The notes beneath the pieces are model-generated. The model was not told the DNA's origin, did no database searches, and was given only the letters and a program-made list of their open reading frames with translations. Made by a program: the position numbers and the translations under genes. From Chrysopilus asiliformis (Eukaryota; Arthropoda; Insecta; Diptera; Rhagionidae): a DNA stretch of 64,000 nt. The stretch covers positions 4,942,001 to 5,006,000 of the forward strand of contig OZ035961.1 of assembly GCA_964034945.1 (NCBI GenBank), given 5' to 3'. Below are positions 35,135-45,732 of the stretch, in pieces (the first letter of the stretch is position 1; each line of letters starts with the position of its first letter).

Positions 35135-37459
35135 TTAGTGGAGTGTTCGAAGAGAACTCAATTTGGCTAGTGAGTGTGTACCTTGCAATTGGATCCCAGG
35201 ATCAAAAGGTTTTGTCAATTCCAAGGCTATTAATTTTTTGTTAGACCCCTGAGGTATTGGGTGCTGGGAAACATTAAATCTGAATACATCGAACTTCTGA
35301 TCCCCTTGCCAGTGGACCCGCTGTTGCGACCGATGTCCAGACGCTGTCAATGTTTGACCGTACATTCTTTCTACTTTCGCCGAATCAATGGGCCTGACCG
35401 ATTGCCATTTCAATGATGTGGGTCCGGTATCCGCCTGGAAAGCTGGTCCTACCGATAGTAAGTCGGTTTGTGAAGTTCCTCCTCTCGCGTCCAGGACTGG
35501 TTGGGGGTGACGATAATCCTGCTTGCTGGTGGGCATGTCTCTTAGCAGGTCAGCCGTGATCGTGTGGCTCAATTTTGGGTATTCGTGTATGCTCCTTGTG
35601 TGTTCTGGTTTAGGATTTGGATTGATTTGTCCAGACAAAATCCACCCAAATTGCGTGTTTTGGGCTAAAGGTGAGTTGGAAGTTCCAGGTTTTATTCCCT
35701 CCAATAATATGGCCGCATATACATCTGCTCCCAATAATATATCGATCGGATTTGGATGAGCAAAGTCCGGGTCCGCTAAGGGAAGTTCTCGCAGGTGTGC
35801 GCCGGACTGCGTTGGGATCTTCGTGGAAGGGAGTAAACCTGAGATCTTGGGAATTACGTAGCATGATATTGTAAACTCCTGGTCGTTGTATCTGGATTTC
35901 ACGTTCAATGTGACCTTGCCTTTACAGATGTTAGTGTTGTTGCCACCGATTCCTCCGATCGTAGTGTTGGTTTTTGCTCGCGGAAGTTGCAGAAGCTGTG
36001 CTGCGGCTTCAGTTAGGAAACTAACTTGTGAGCCCTGGTCAATCAGAGCTCGCAGGTTATGGTTTCCTGTTCTGGTCTGTGTTTTTACTACTGCAGTGGC
36101 TAGCAAAACTGTTGCGTCTTGTTGATCACAGTGGAGCGCGTTAGCTGCGATGTTTGTTGACGGTTCAACAGTAGTTGGAGTTTGATTCGATGGTTCGTTC
36201 GAGGTTTCCTGGGTTGAACTAGGCTCTGTATTTTCTAAATGTAAGAGGGTGTGGTGTGAGCGATTGCATTTGAAGCATTTCTTTTTACTGTGGCAATTTT
36301 TTAGTGAATGTCCATGGTCCAGGCAGTTTAAACACAGAGCTTTGCTTCTCGTTGTCTTAATGCGCTCAGGGACTGGTAGTTGTGAGAACTGGGGACATTG
36401 ACGAATGTGGTGGTCCCCTTTGCAAAGACTGCATTTGGCTTTGCTGGTTGCCAGAAAAGTGTGTTTTTTCTGGTTTTGTTTTGACTCCGAGGAGTTTGGT
36501 GTACGTTGCGAATTGATCATCTCGAGTGAGCGAAATCTCGTGTCGAGAAAGGTCATCAATTCCGAGAACTTCGGGAGTTCTTGGCGGTGGGTAAGTTGTT
36601 GTTCCCATAGTTGTAAAGTGCGAGGGGGCAGCTTCTGAGTGATGTAGTAGACTAGGATAGGATCCCAGTTGGAAGTGTCTACTTCCAAATTTTGTAGTAG
36701 GTGGACACTTTCGTTAGTAGTGTCAATGAGCCGTCTCAAAGTGTCTGCTCGTTCGGTGCTTTCGGATGGTTGTTCCAAAAGTTTTCGTAATTGTGTGTTG
36801 ACGAGGATTCGTCTGTTGTCGTATCTATGTACCAATGTTTCCCAAACGGAGGTGTAGTTGCTTGCAGATATTTCGAAGTGACGAATTAGTTGTTCTGCTT
36901 CTCCTGTTACGTTGCTCTTTAAGTAGTGCAACTTTTGTACGTTTGGGAGGTTGTTGTTCTCGTGAATGAGAGAGAGATATAAATCTCGGAACGAAGTCCA
37001 GGTCTGGTAGTCTCCATTGAATTTTGGTATTTCGATTCTAGGGAGACGGATGTCGAATGGTTTCGACGTATTGGTAGGTTGAGTTGGTGGTGGTTGTTGA
37101 TTGGGCCTCAGTGGAGGTTCGGTCGACCTTAGGAGTGTGTCCTGTGCTTCCTCCAGCTCGGATAAGTATTCTGTGTAAAACTCCAAAGCGTTGGCGAAGA
37201 GGTCCTCGGAAAAATATGGTAATGTATTGTACGTGTCATCGTAGTTAGCCATGATCGCGTCATGGGTGTCTTGGATCTTTTTCCACAATGCTTGGACACC
37301 GGAGATACGGTTGCGGAAATAGTGTTCCACCTTGCGGGAAGCACCATCCTTTTTGTAGTTTTGCTTGTTCTTGACAAGTAGGTTGTAGTTGTAAGCTTGT
37401 TGGCTCGTAAGAGTCTTTATGGTTGCGGGAACCTTGCAGATGTCGTCGCTTTCCGGCAT
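35135..37459 (-). CDS. BEL/Pao gag-protease polyprotein (RT-integrase deleted)
   Basis: The frame opens in the LTR. The first plausible ATG is at 37459, giving 774 residues. Residues about 135-310 are the gag region typical of BEL/Pao (DUF1759-like: RLPRIEIPKFNGDYQTW, then LHYLKSNVTGEAEQLI). Cys/His knuckles lie at about 343-355, 376-389 and 395-407. A retroviral-type aspartic protease (DUF1758-like) spans about 455-610, with active-site ALIDQGSQ (Gln where Ser is usual) and closing motifs LLGADVY and FGWILSG. Downstream, where reverse transcriptase should begin, the sequence departs from the family at about residue 640 and ends 135 residues later. The frame has no stops, unusual for a dead copy. 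It probably moves, if at all, with enzymes from a full-length relative. Confidence 0.9.
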   Translation of the reverse strand: MPESDDICKVPATIKTLTSQQAYNYNLLVKNKQNYKKDGASRKVEHYFRNRISGVQALWKKIQDTHDAIMANYDDTYNTLPYFSEDLFANALEFYTEYLSELEEAQDTLLRSTEPPLRPNQQPPPTQPTNTSKPFDIRLPRIEIPKFNGDYQTWTSFRDLYLSLIHENNNLPNVQKLHYLKSNVTGEAEQLIRHFEISASNYTSVWETLVHRYDNRRILVNTQLRKLLEQPSESTERADTLRRLIDTTNESVHLLQNLEVDTSNWDPILVYYITQKLPPRTLQLWEQQLTHRQELPKFSELMTFLDTRFRSLEMINSQRTPNSSESKQNQKKHTFLATSKAKCSLCKGDHHIRQCPQFSQLPVPERIKTTRSKALCLNCLDHGHSLKNCHSKKKCFKCNRSHHTLLHLENTEPSSTQETSNEPSNQTPTTVEPSTNIAANALHCDQQDATVLLATAVVKTQTRTGNHNLRALIDQGSQVSFLTEAAAQLLQLPRAKTNTTIGGIGGNNTNICKGKVTLNVKSRYNDQEFTISCYVIPKISGLLPSTKIPTQSGAHLRELPLADPDFAHPNPIDILLGADVYAAILLEGIKPGTSNSPLAQNTQFGWILSGQINPNPKPEHTRSIHEYPKLSHTITADLLRDMPTSKQDYRHPQPVLDARGGTSQTDLLSVGPAFQADTGPTSLKWQSVRPIDSAKVERMYGQTLTASGHRSQQRVHWQGDQKFDVFRFNVSQHPIPQGSNKKLIALELTKPFDPGIQLQGTHSLAKLSSLRTLH

Positions 37460-37539
37460 GGTGAAAACGTTGTATGTGTTGTGCAGTAACTTAGGTGTAA
37501 GAATTATTGATTGTATTTGATCCGGCTCGAAGGACCAAA

Positions 37540-38978
37540 TGTTCGGGCCTAAATGCGCGAACAATAATTTGTAGGTGCCGAATCAAATATACAATCAAGT
37601 TTAAACAAATGGTTTTTTATTTTCTAATTCTTACAATTTTCCTTAAGTTTATACAATACTAATTCAGTTCGTTTTCATGGATTTTCTCATTTCCCGGAAC
37701 AAGTACTCAAATCTCCAATATGGCGGTTCCCTCTTTCTGCCGGCCTGACGGTCTCTTATGATGTTGTCCACTTCCTGGAGTAGCGCCAATAAATATGGAC
37801 AATCGGGGACTGCTTCGTTCTCGACGTCGGGCTCCGGCATTTGTTGACTTCCTGCTTTTGAAGGTAAGGGGATGCGGTATAACTCCCGCGGTGAGAGGCT
37901 ATCTTCCTCTGATTGGCAGCTTAGCTTCTGCGATTGTATGGTCTAACTACCATAGATTGAGTGGCGGAACTACCACTGATTTGCAGCTTAGCTTCTGCGG
38001 TTGTATGGTCTAACTACCATAGATTGAGTGGCGGAACTACCACTGATTTGCAGCTTATCTTCTGCGGTTGTATGGTCTAACTACCATAGATTGAGTGGCG
38101 AAACTACCACTGATTTGCAGCTTAGCTTCTGCGGTTGCATGGTCTAACTACCATAGATTGAGTGGCGGAACTACCACTGATTTGCAGCTTAGCTTCTGAG
38201 GTTGTATGGTCTAACTACCATAGATTGAGTGGCGGAACTACCACTGATTTGCAGCTTAGCTTCTGCGGTTGTATGGTCTAACTACCATAGATTGAGTGGC
38301 GGAACTACCACTGATTTGCAGCTTAGCTTCTGCGGTTGTATGGTCTAACTACCATAGATTGAGAGGCCTAGCTTCCTCTAGTTGGCAGAAATAACTTCTG
38401 CGAGTGGACTTCAGATATTCGACCTAGTTAGTTAGGAATTCGGTTAATGGATGTTGTTAGTTGGATGTCGAAAACTGAAGTGACTTGCTTTGAGCAGAGC
38501 TGTGTCTTTTATAGCAGCCGAAGTAGCGGAAGGTTTCCATCTACGATAAAATAGTGGAGGGGATGTTCCTGTAGTGGAGCAGAAACTTGTACACAACGTT
38601 GATATTGTAATGGTACGTTCCTCGTACTTTAGTCATGATGGTTTATAGGGGTACTCTAAGTGTCCTCTAGGGAAGGTAGCTTTAGGACTAATGTTCGCTG
38701 TGGATAATTGCTAATTCCATGACGTTTGCGCATGGATGGCAAAGTCGGTGTTTGTTTGTGATGTTTGTGGTGCGTGCCTTTTCCTTTCAGGTGCTGGTAC
38801 TAAAGGGAAAGACAAGGCGAACCGATCCGATCGGGTCAAGGGCCACAGATCGATTGAAGTGGAAATCTCAAGTACTGGAGTATTTGAGCGCGGTTTGAGG
38901 TAAGTATTTTGTTTGTTTATGTTTTGATTTTAGTCTTCTTTTCTTTTTAGGTTATGGGTGTTCGGGCAGGTGTCAACA
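37540..38978 (-). repeat. BEL/Pao 5' LTR
   Basis: The copy of 33633-35072 upstream of gag on the minus strand. TG...CA termini are kept, and the same 67-bp repeat block with the same unit count is present at 37926-38363, including the same variant units (CTTATC and GGCGAAAC). One unit has CTGAGG where the other LTR has CTGCGG. Confidence 0.93.
37926..38363. repeat. 67-bp tandem repeats in 5' LTR
   Basis: Same array as 34020-34457, same phase and length. Its conservation between LTRs shows the array was already present in the copy that inserted and has not expanded since. Confidence 0.95.
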
Positions 38979-39609
38979 ATGTACTTACAACGAACGAACA
39001 GCAGCGAACGAACAGTATTTTGATATTTTAGCATGTAAGAAATTGCTTGCTTTCAGCACCGAAAACCGGGTAATTTTACCCAATTCAAACCCGGTTTTCG
39101 GTTCCAGAAAATGGCCGGGATTCCCGGGTACCCGGGTTTCGGGTACCCGGGATTGAATGCTCTAGGGGGTACCCCCCATAACAAATGAAAAAGTTTTTTG
39201 CGAATATCTCAAAAACGGTGCCTCTTGTCTAAAAAGTACAAGAACAAAAGTTATTTAGGATATGATTCTACATAAAACTCCCATACCTCAAAATCCGATT
39301 GGAATAAATTTTAAAACATCTTCTTGGACAGTTTGACGCTGATTTCTTTATTCGCCAAAATATGGAGTGGGGGAAAAAAATCATGATTTTTAAAAGCCCA
39401 ATGGAGTCGTGGGGTTATGCTCAACTTTTTGCCTTTTGTTCTAAATTTTTTTTAAATCAAGTGGCTGTTAAAAAACAACATAGAATATTATTTGAAAATT
39501 GTACTAAGAAATGGCGGTTATTTTATTTTTTCATGTGCGGCCCGCCAAAAAAAATGAATCATCAGATTGGCCCGTGGAACGATTTGGGTTGGCCAGGCCT
39601 GGTTTACAC

Positions 39610-40669
39610 CAACGAAACTTTGCAACTTAAGCCCAACTTAATTTTTTTAAATTCCGTAATTTTCTACGTTTTAGTTAGGCTAAGCACAACTTAATTTTTA
39701 ACAATCTGATGAACCGCACAGTGTATGGTCGGCTTAACTTGCCTGACTGACCTATAAAAAAAATCCAAGAATTTTTAATGACTATGTTCTACCTGCATTA
39801 GCAATTAAGATAGGATTAATCACCTTTTTAGCCTTTATTTTATATTTATGACTTCTATTATATTAAACCGAGAAACCCAATTTGCGATCTAAAGGTATTT
39901 GGTATATGTGTATCACGTGCAGATTATTACATCTTTAGCCATTATTAGGTCTCGCAAAATAAAAATTTCCTTCTTTCGACAATAAAATAAAATGAGCAAA
40001 ATTTCATATCTTCTTGTTGTAATAAGAAATTTTGGGTATACTTTGTTGAAAAATCGTACAGATCATTTAGATGAGTGAAATACAGTAATAAATAAGAAAA
40101 TAAACTAGATGTGAAGGCAAAAAGCATAATACTTGCTCGTTTTATGTTGAATGTTGATAAATAACTAACAATCGAGCAAAGTAAAGTGCAAAAAAGAAAA
40201 AAACAATCGGACTAGGAAACCGACATTTTTCGAGACATGGTTGTGTACAAAGATAATTTTTTTTAGTGCTAAATATAAATTGTAACTCATCATCATATAG
40301 ATAAATGTATGCTTGTATGTTTACTAAATGGCAGCCAATAGCATAGATCTAAAAAGTGACTCATAAACGAGAAGTGTATGTCTTACATATGGTAAGTGTG
40401 AAATGGACCATAATTCAACAATAACAACACTAGTGCTATACTTACTCATTCTAGTGAAAATTTTCAAGAATTTTCATTGAATTTTCAAAAATGTTTGTTG
40501 CAGTACAGGGAAATATTTTCCTATTGACCATCTAAAATCTATAGTGTCCAATGGAAGTGAATCAGAAGTGAATTCAATCAATTATTGTAAAATTTTGTAT
40601 TTAAACAAAAAAAAAATTAATGAAAATTAGACATATTCTCATTTTTGTTACAATTTTGTGTTTGCATAG
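39610..40669. other. non-coding; probable intron end
   Basis: AT-rich, with no supported frame. It runs into an acceptor TTTGTGTTTGCATAG ending at 40669, just before the first coding exon. Confidence 0.4.
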
Positions 40670-40705
40670 AGCATAACACATGGTTTCTGTGCTATTAATC
40701 GTCTA

Positions 40706-41093
40706 ATGTTGTTACTATTACTGGTGTGTCTAATGAAACTCGTGGATATGTCAGCAGTAAATCGACACCGTCGCTACTTTGACGGTGGCGCCAAGGAGAA
40801 TCGCGTCCAGAATGGACAGCAGCAACAATTAACACCTGAACAATATCAACAGTTGCGTTGTTATCAGCAGCAGCAACGGCAATTGCAAATCCTTCAGCAG
40901 CAGCGGCTGCAACTTCTGTTGCAGCATCAACACATTCAGCAGCAGATTTTAGATGAAAAGCAGCAGATTTGTAATCAAAATCAACAAAATTGTAATGCTC
41001 AATCACATCGACAGCAGAATCAAAAGCAAAAGCAGAAAATTCCTACTTTGATGCCGCAAAAACTTTCCCCAGCAAATGGTTATAATGGAAAAG
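40706..41093 (+). CDS. unrecognised 1379-aa protein, coding exon 1 (Gln-rich)
   Basis: Residues 1-129 plus the first base of codon 130. An acceptor CATAG ends at 40669, so the exon probably starts at 40670. A 9-codon upstream frame (ATG at 40680) ends just before the chosen ATG. The frame begins with a hydrophobic run (MLLLLLVCLMKLV), then MSAVNRHRRYFDGG, followed by a Gln-rich low-complexity stretch (about residues 38-115). Later ATGs at 40733 (Met10) and 40748 (Met15) are possible, and a start at Met15 would remove the signal-like run, which is unexpected in what otherwise looks like a cytoplasmic protein. Donor AAAG|GTATTT at 41094. Phase 1 matches the acceptor at 52286, so the 11.2-kb intron with the duplicated mariners lies between. 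Confidence 0.75.
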
Positions 41094-43411
41094 GTATTTT
41101 TTGTGTGTGTTATGTGACAATAAGTTTTTTTTCCGGGTTTCCAGGGCATGCGACAAGTGTCGATGAAATGGATTTCAACCGGATTAACGTCAGATTAACT
41201 CAATTTCTCGGATTTTTATATTTCCTCGCATTTACGAGAAGTGGTGGGACTTTTCACCCACTCACATGGAATACATAGGAATACATTATTCTTATTATTC
41301 TGGTTCTTTATAATTCGCAATTTATGTTCTCTTTCGGATTGTGGCTGATAGTAGGTCGTTGCTGAACACAAATCTAATGTCAACAATTTGAGATATTTTT
41401 CCGAAAGTCCGGTCAGGATATCTCGATTTTCTCAAAAGTTGTTAACTTTTTTGCTTATATTTTAACCCGGCAACGATGAATTCACATGCTAGTTTTTGTT
41501 TAAAATAACCCCACGATTTCTTCTTTCAAAATTAGGTATTCAGCGTTTTTCTAACGAGATATTCTTAACGAGATATTTATGTTTTAATCAAAAACTTCGG
41601 ATTCGTTTGATTCGATATTTAGTTTTATATCGATTGCATTTTCAATCTTTCAATCGTATCACCTTACAAACTTCCGTATCTTTTTGCATAAGAAAAACTT
41701 TTTGGCAGGACAAAACTTGAATTTGTTTTTCACTGCGAAAGGTTCGACATATAGAGCTATATGACTTGATTTCCCCTGAGAAATCACAATTCGAAATACC
41801 TTTCGTTCACATCGAAAAATTAAAAATCATTCCCAGCAAATGTTAATCAAATTTCACTTTTCTTTTGTCTTTTTGAAGAATATTATTATTCACTTTAATG
41901 CGTTTAATAGAAAAATTCTTACTTCCTCACATACAAAAAAATTATTCCTTCATGTTTGCATCATATTTGTGCAAACTTCATGTTAAACATGTAAAAAAAT
42001 TAAACATGCTTTCTTTAAACAGATTTTCTTTTACTTCTTTCATATTTTTGGCATTTATTTTCATTCGTATTTATGCTAGATACTTAAATAAGCAAAACAC
42101 TGAAATAAATAAACGTTCGAACAAGTGCCAATCGTATTCTGTTTTATTTTTGTCTAAGAAGTTTATCGATTTTCCAATCGAAAGTGAACATAATTTAGTT
42201 TCCGGAAATGCCAAATGGAATGTTCTTTCCCAGCAAAACCAAAATAAATGACTCAAGAAGCTGAAGGTTTTGATTTTCATCCCTCCAAAAAATTTTTGTT
42301 GTTGTTTGGTTAGGTTTTACATGAAGTTATGCTGCATTTAGCATTGAACTAATTAAGGGGGCGGGTAAGCCATTGATTTTTAGAGATTCGTGTAAAAATG
42401 TTAGAAAGAATTCTTATGGGATGACTTTATTGTATTGTATTCTTTAGGTGATCGTAGCCTCGTTGCTAGAGGGTGCAAGACCCTTAAATATGGGGAAGTG
42501 GTGTCTGAAGGTTTTTCCTCGCAAAAAAAGCCGAAGTAATCGTGACGTTGTTTAAGAGTTCCAATGGCAACAATTGGCATACATCGAACTGCGGAGGAAA
42601 GGATTTATTTCTAACATTAAACATTATTTTCCATCGTACTCCATATAAAAAATTTCCAACCCAATGTAAATTGAATCGATATTCTTCTGACGAATTTCAC
42701 TTTTATGGTTGCTATCGATGCCGCAATGCCGACACTACAAATGAGCATGACGTAGGATCCAAAGAATGATAATTTTGTTCAAAATACAAAGCCATATGTT
42801 TCTCATCACTGCCATGAGTAAAACTGGGTAAAAATTGTTATTTTTCCTCAAATTAACGGATTTTATGCTTCAGCGTAATTGAATTTTTTCTTAGTTTTCT
42901 TAGAATAAGACCATCGCTGGAATTGCGATCCGCCGGAGTTGGTGTAAATATAGTGGGAGTTTTGAAGTTCTAGTCTTTGATTCATTATCATGTCTACTTG
43001 AATCTTAATGAAGTTTTTCATTTTGCTTTTCCTTCATTCATACTCATTTAGATTTCTCTGCTTCATCTTCACTCTATTAAGAAAAGTGAAGAAATTTCAG
43101 ACTTCAATTTTAGTTATTAAGTCGCTCTGGAATTCTTGGGCCATATTTTAATACCCACAATGTTCTACCGACGTTTCATTTGCATTGAACATACTTGAGA
43201 AATCTCGAGGAAAAGTTTCCTTTTATTTATTATGTAGGCACGCTTTTCTTCTCATTTTGAGTTCAACAACTTTCAATGAAATATCTAACATAAATGCTCC
43301 AAATATGCTTGAATTATTCACATTCAGTATTTAGGAGTCTCTCTTTTCCCCACCAAAAAGTATGTTTTCATAAAATATAACTGCCATTTAAAACAATTTG
43401 AAAATTTTATA

Positions 43412-43721
43412 CAGTCGAACCTCAATAAGTCGAAGTTGACCAAGTTCTGGAATTTGGTATCCGTCTTGTTAGGAACCGGGGAGTGCAGGAACGGAGAACC
43501 GTCTGAGAATCGATTTTGAGTTGAATACAAAAAAAAATTGGGATTGTAACGTCTACTATCTGTGGTCAGAGACTGACAAAACTTCGAATTATCGTGGGTT
43601 ACTTTCGATTTATCAACGTAAAAAAACATGGGGTCAGATAGGACGGCTCAAGAGGATGGAATAAACTTCGAGATATCGAGAAATTTCAGTTATAGAGGTT
43701 CGACTTATCGAGGTTCGACTG
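43412..43721. mobile_element. pogo/Tc1-like MITE
   Basis: The left end CAGTCGAACCTCAATAAGTC and the reverse complement of the right end (CAGTCGAACCTCGATAAGTC) are nearly identical, with TA on both sides (43410-43411 and 43722-43723). About 310 bp, non-coding. The left breakpoint of the tandem duplication (43457) is inside this element. Confidence 0.75.
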
Positions 43722-44432
43722 TATCAAAATATTTATGAGTGCGAATACCATTTGCAGACTTTATGTTTATTGTAAAACCAATTCTTTGCCCATAATGTTT
43801 TGCCATAGGGTTTAATTTAATATTCTGGCAATCGTTGGTGACCACATTTGATAAAAATTTTATTATTAATAAGAATCGAGTTTCGTAGAACGTTTTGGGG
43901 AATTGCTTCATTTGCGTAATCGTTAAATGGCAAATTTTCGGCGCTATTAGTAAATCTACGCTACGATCGCGAACTACCCGCGAATTTACTATTAAGTAAC
44001 GTTTTTGGTGTGCTTTTGACTTCATATTATCCCAGAAGTTTTATTGAAATTGTATCTATCCGTTAGTGGATGAATGCCATAACATTAGGTAATCGGTTTA
44101 ATTAGTAATAAAATGACAGGAAGTCAACTTAACCGGATAAAATGTTTGTTTTGAATGTAGATGAGCTAAAAGCAGACACAAGTTTTGTTAATGCCATGAA
44201 GAATTTTGTGATAAATTATTATAGAATGAAATTATGCTTTTGTCACTCAAACGTATTTGACAGTCAATATTTGGCATTTCAGTCATTACAAGTTACTAAT
44301 ATTTACTGTTAGATTCGATTCATTGATTGAAACAATTCAAATATTTGTTCATAAAAGTATTTACTCTCACAGATAAAATTAACAATTTATACTTTCAAAT
44401 ATGCTTAAAAAGTTGCATGTCATTCACCAAAT

Positions 44433-45732
44433 TATAACACATGGATCAATAAGTCCCGAGACTAACCCAGAGATGACGCTCGTAGTAAACCAGTAACTAC
44501 GTCTTTCTAGAGTACTAACCTTTGCTTGAAACGTGTCAAAATTTTAAGTCGATCGGACCAGAAACAGCTGAGTTATCGAGGTTGGAGTAAAGTCGTTTTG
44601 TAGTTTGTTTAAAAAATGGAAAAAACCGAGTTTCGTGTTCTGATAAAACATTGTTTTTAATGGGTAAAAACACCGTGCAAGCGAAACAATGGATTGAAAA
44701 ATGTTACCCGGACTCTTGTCCATCAAAAGCAACGATTTGTCGGTGGTTTGCCGAGTTTAAACGTGGTCGTACCGACACAAATGACGCGGAACGCTCGGGT
44801 AGACCTGTGGAAGCCGTTACACCGGAAAATGTGAGTGAAGTGACAAAAATTATAATGAAAGATCGTAAAGTGAAGCTCCGTGAGATTGCTGAGATAACAC
44901 AGATATCATATGGAAGTGCATTTACTATCCTTCATGAAAAATTGAGCATGAAAAAGGTTTTTTCCAAGTGGGTGCCGCGATTGCTTTCGATGGAACAAAA
45001 ACAGCAACGAGTCGATGATTCAGAAAGCTGTTTATCGCTATTTACTCGCAATAAAACAGATTTCTTGCGTCGTTACGTGTCCATGGACGAAACATGGATA
45101 CATCACTACACTCCAGAGTCGAAGCGGCAGTCATCTGAGTGGCGCACAGCTGGCGAAAGCCGTCCGAAGCGTCCGAAAACGCAGCAGTCAGCTGGCAAAG
45201 TCATGGCGTCAGTTTTTTGGGATACGCATGGCGTGATTTTCATTGACTACCTCGAAAAAGGTAAATCGATCAACAGTGATTATTATATTGACTTGCTGGT
45301 GCGTTTGAAGGAGGAAATCGCAAAAAAACGACCGCACATGCAGAGAAAAAAAATCCTTTTTCACCAAGACAATGCACCCTGCCACAAGTCGATGAAAACA
45401 ATGGCAAAATTGAACGAATTGGGCTTTCATCTGCTTCCCCACCCCCCATACTCGCCAGATTTAGCCCCCAGTGACTACTGGCTCTTTGCTGATCTTAAAA
45501 AAATGCTCCAGGGAAAAAGATTTGGCTCAAATGAGGAGGTCATCGCTGAAACTGAAGCTTATTTTGAAGCGAAAGATAATTTTTTTTATAAACATGGTAT
45601 TGAAAAATTGGAAAAGCGTTGGAACGATTGTATCACCCTAAAAGGTGATTATATTGATGAATAAAAAAAAATTTGGCAAAAAAAATGTTGTTTTCATTGT
45701 TAGTCTCGGGACTTATTGATCCATGTGTTATA
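44433..45732 (+). mobile_element. mariner element (DD34D), copy 1
   Basis: Ends are perfect inverted repeats of about 30 bp (ACACATGGATCAATAAGTCC...GAGACTAAC) next to TATA/TA flanks. About 1.3 kb, full length for mariner, with one transposase frame. An N-terminal frameshift is shared with copy 2. Confidence 0.93.
44660..45664 (+). CDS. mariner transposase, N-terminal frameshift (copy 1)
   Basis: From the in-frame ATG at 44660 this encodes 334 residues of a mariner transposase. Motifs: WVPRLL; catalytic Asp in MDETWIHH; HQDNAPCH; and YSPDLAPSDYWLF, with 34 residues between the second and third Asp (DD34D). It ends normally (LKGDYIDE). The expected start is the ATG at 44616, MEKTEFRVLIKHCF, but that frame stops at 44658-44660. 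The family sequence would continue in the frame used here, so a single T is missing from the T run at 44654-44658. The first 14 residues of the DNA-binding region are cut off. Product from 44660 would have a shortened first helix-turn-helix and is probably inactive or weak, although all catalytic residues are present. Confidence 0.88.
   Translation: MGKNTVQAKQWIEKCYPDSCPSKATICRWFAEFKRGRTDTNDAERSGRPVEAVTPENVSEVTKIIMKDRKVKLREIAEITQISYGSAFTILHEKLSMKKVFSKWVPRLLSMEQKQQRVDDSESCLSLFTRNKTDFLRRYVSMDETWIHHYTPESKRQSSEWRTAGESRPKRPKTQQSAGKVMASVFWDTHGVIFIDYLEKGKSINSDYYIDLLVRLKEEIAKKRPHMQRKKILFHQDNAPCHKSMKTMAKLNELGFHLLPHPPYSPDLAPSDYWLFADLKKMLQGKRFGSNEEVIAETEAYFEAKDNFFYKHGIEKLEKRWNDCITLKGDYIDE

Larger units (their letters stand above)
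33633..38978 (-). mobile_element. BEL/Pao LTR retrotransposon, non-autonomous
   Basis: Two 1.44-kb LTRs (TG...CA ends) bound a 2467-bp interior, with the 5-bp duplication ATGTA at 33628-33632 and 38979-38983. Transcription is on the minus strand, so the 5' LTR is 37540-38978. Next to it lies a primer-binding-site candidate (TGGTCCTTCGAGCCGGAT), and next to the 3' LTR a purine tract (GGGGGGGAGAA) at 35073-35083. Only a gag-protease frame is present; reverse transcriptase, RNase H and integrase are missing. I noticed only about three LTR differences, so the insertion is young. Confidence 0.93.
32332..39164. mobile_element. second hAT-like element, inserted in mini-me copy
   Basis: Left end TATAGCATTCAGCACCG; reverse complement of the right end TAGAGCATTCAATCCCG. 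The 8-bp GGGGGTAC is duplicated at 32324-32331 and 39165-39172, and the intact site is visible in the mini-me copy at about 10911-10918. Subterminal regions are rich in ACCGGGTACCCGG-like inverted words. No transposase is retained. Confidence 0.8.
32084..39335 (+). mobile_element. mini-me-like element, interrupted
   Basis: The left part (32084-32331) starts TATACCCGTATGGTGAAACC and contains GTCCGTCAGTCTG and GACCACTAGGGGGGGTAC. The right part (39165-39335) resumes at GGGGGTACCCCCCATA and continues through CATACCTCAAAATCCGATTG. Joined, they follow the 10469-11139 copy. The right terminal CACCATACGGGT is missing. Here the microsatellite region has only about three units, compared with about 50 in the other copy. 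Confidence 0.8.
31916..39601. mobile_element. hAT-like element (outermost of nest)
   Basis: The left end CAGCGGTGGCCAACCCGCGG and the reverse complement of the right end (CAGGCCTGGCCAACC) match the CAG...GGCCAACC termini of hAT elements. The 8-bp duplication GTTTACAC flanks it at 31908-31915 and 39602-39609. Inward from both ends are further GCGGCCCGCCAAA words in opposite orientation. The own sequence (about 170 bp left, 270 bp right) has no transposase. Everything from about 32084 to 39335 is later insertion. Confidence 0.85.

Noticed and set aside
39362..39694. 110-codon plus-strand frame
   Set aside because: It runs through the right end of the outer hAT-like element and past its target duplication, so it is fortuitous.
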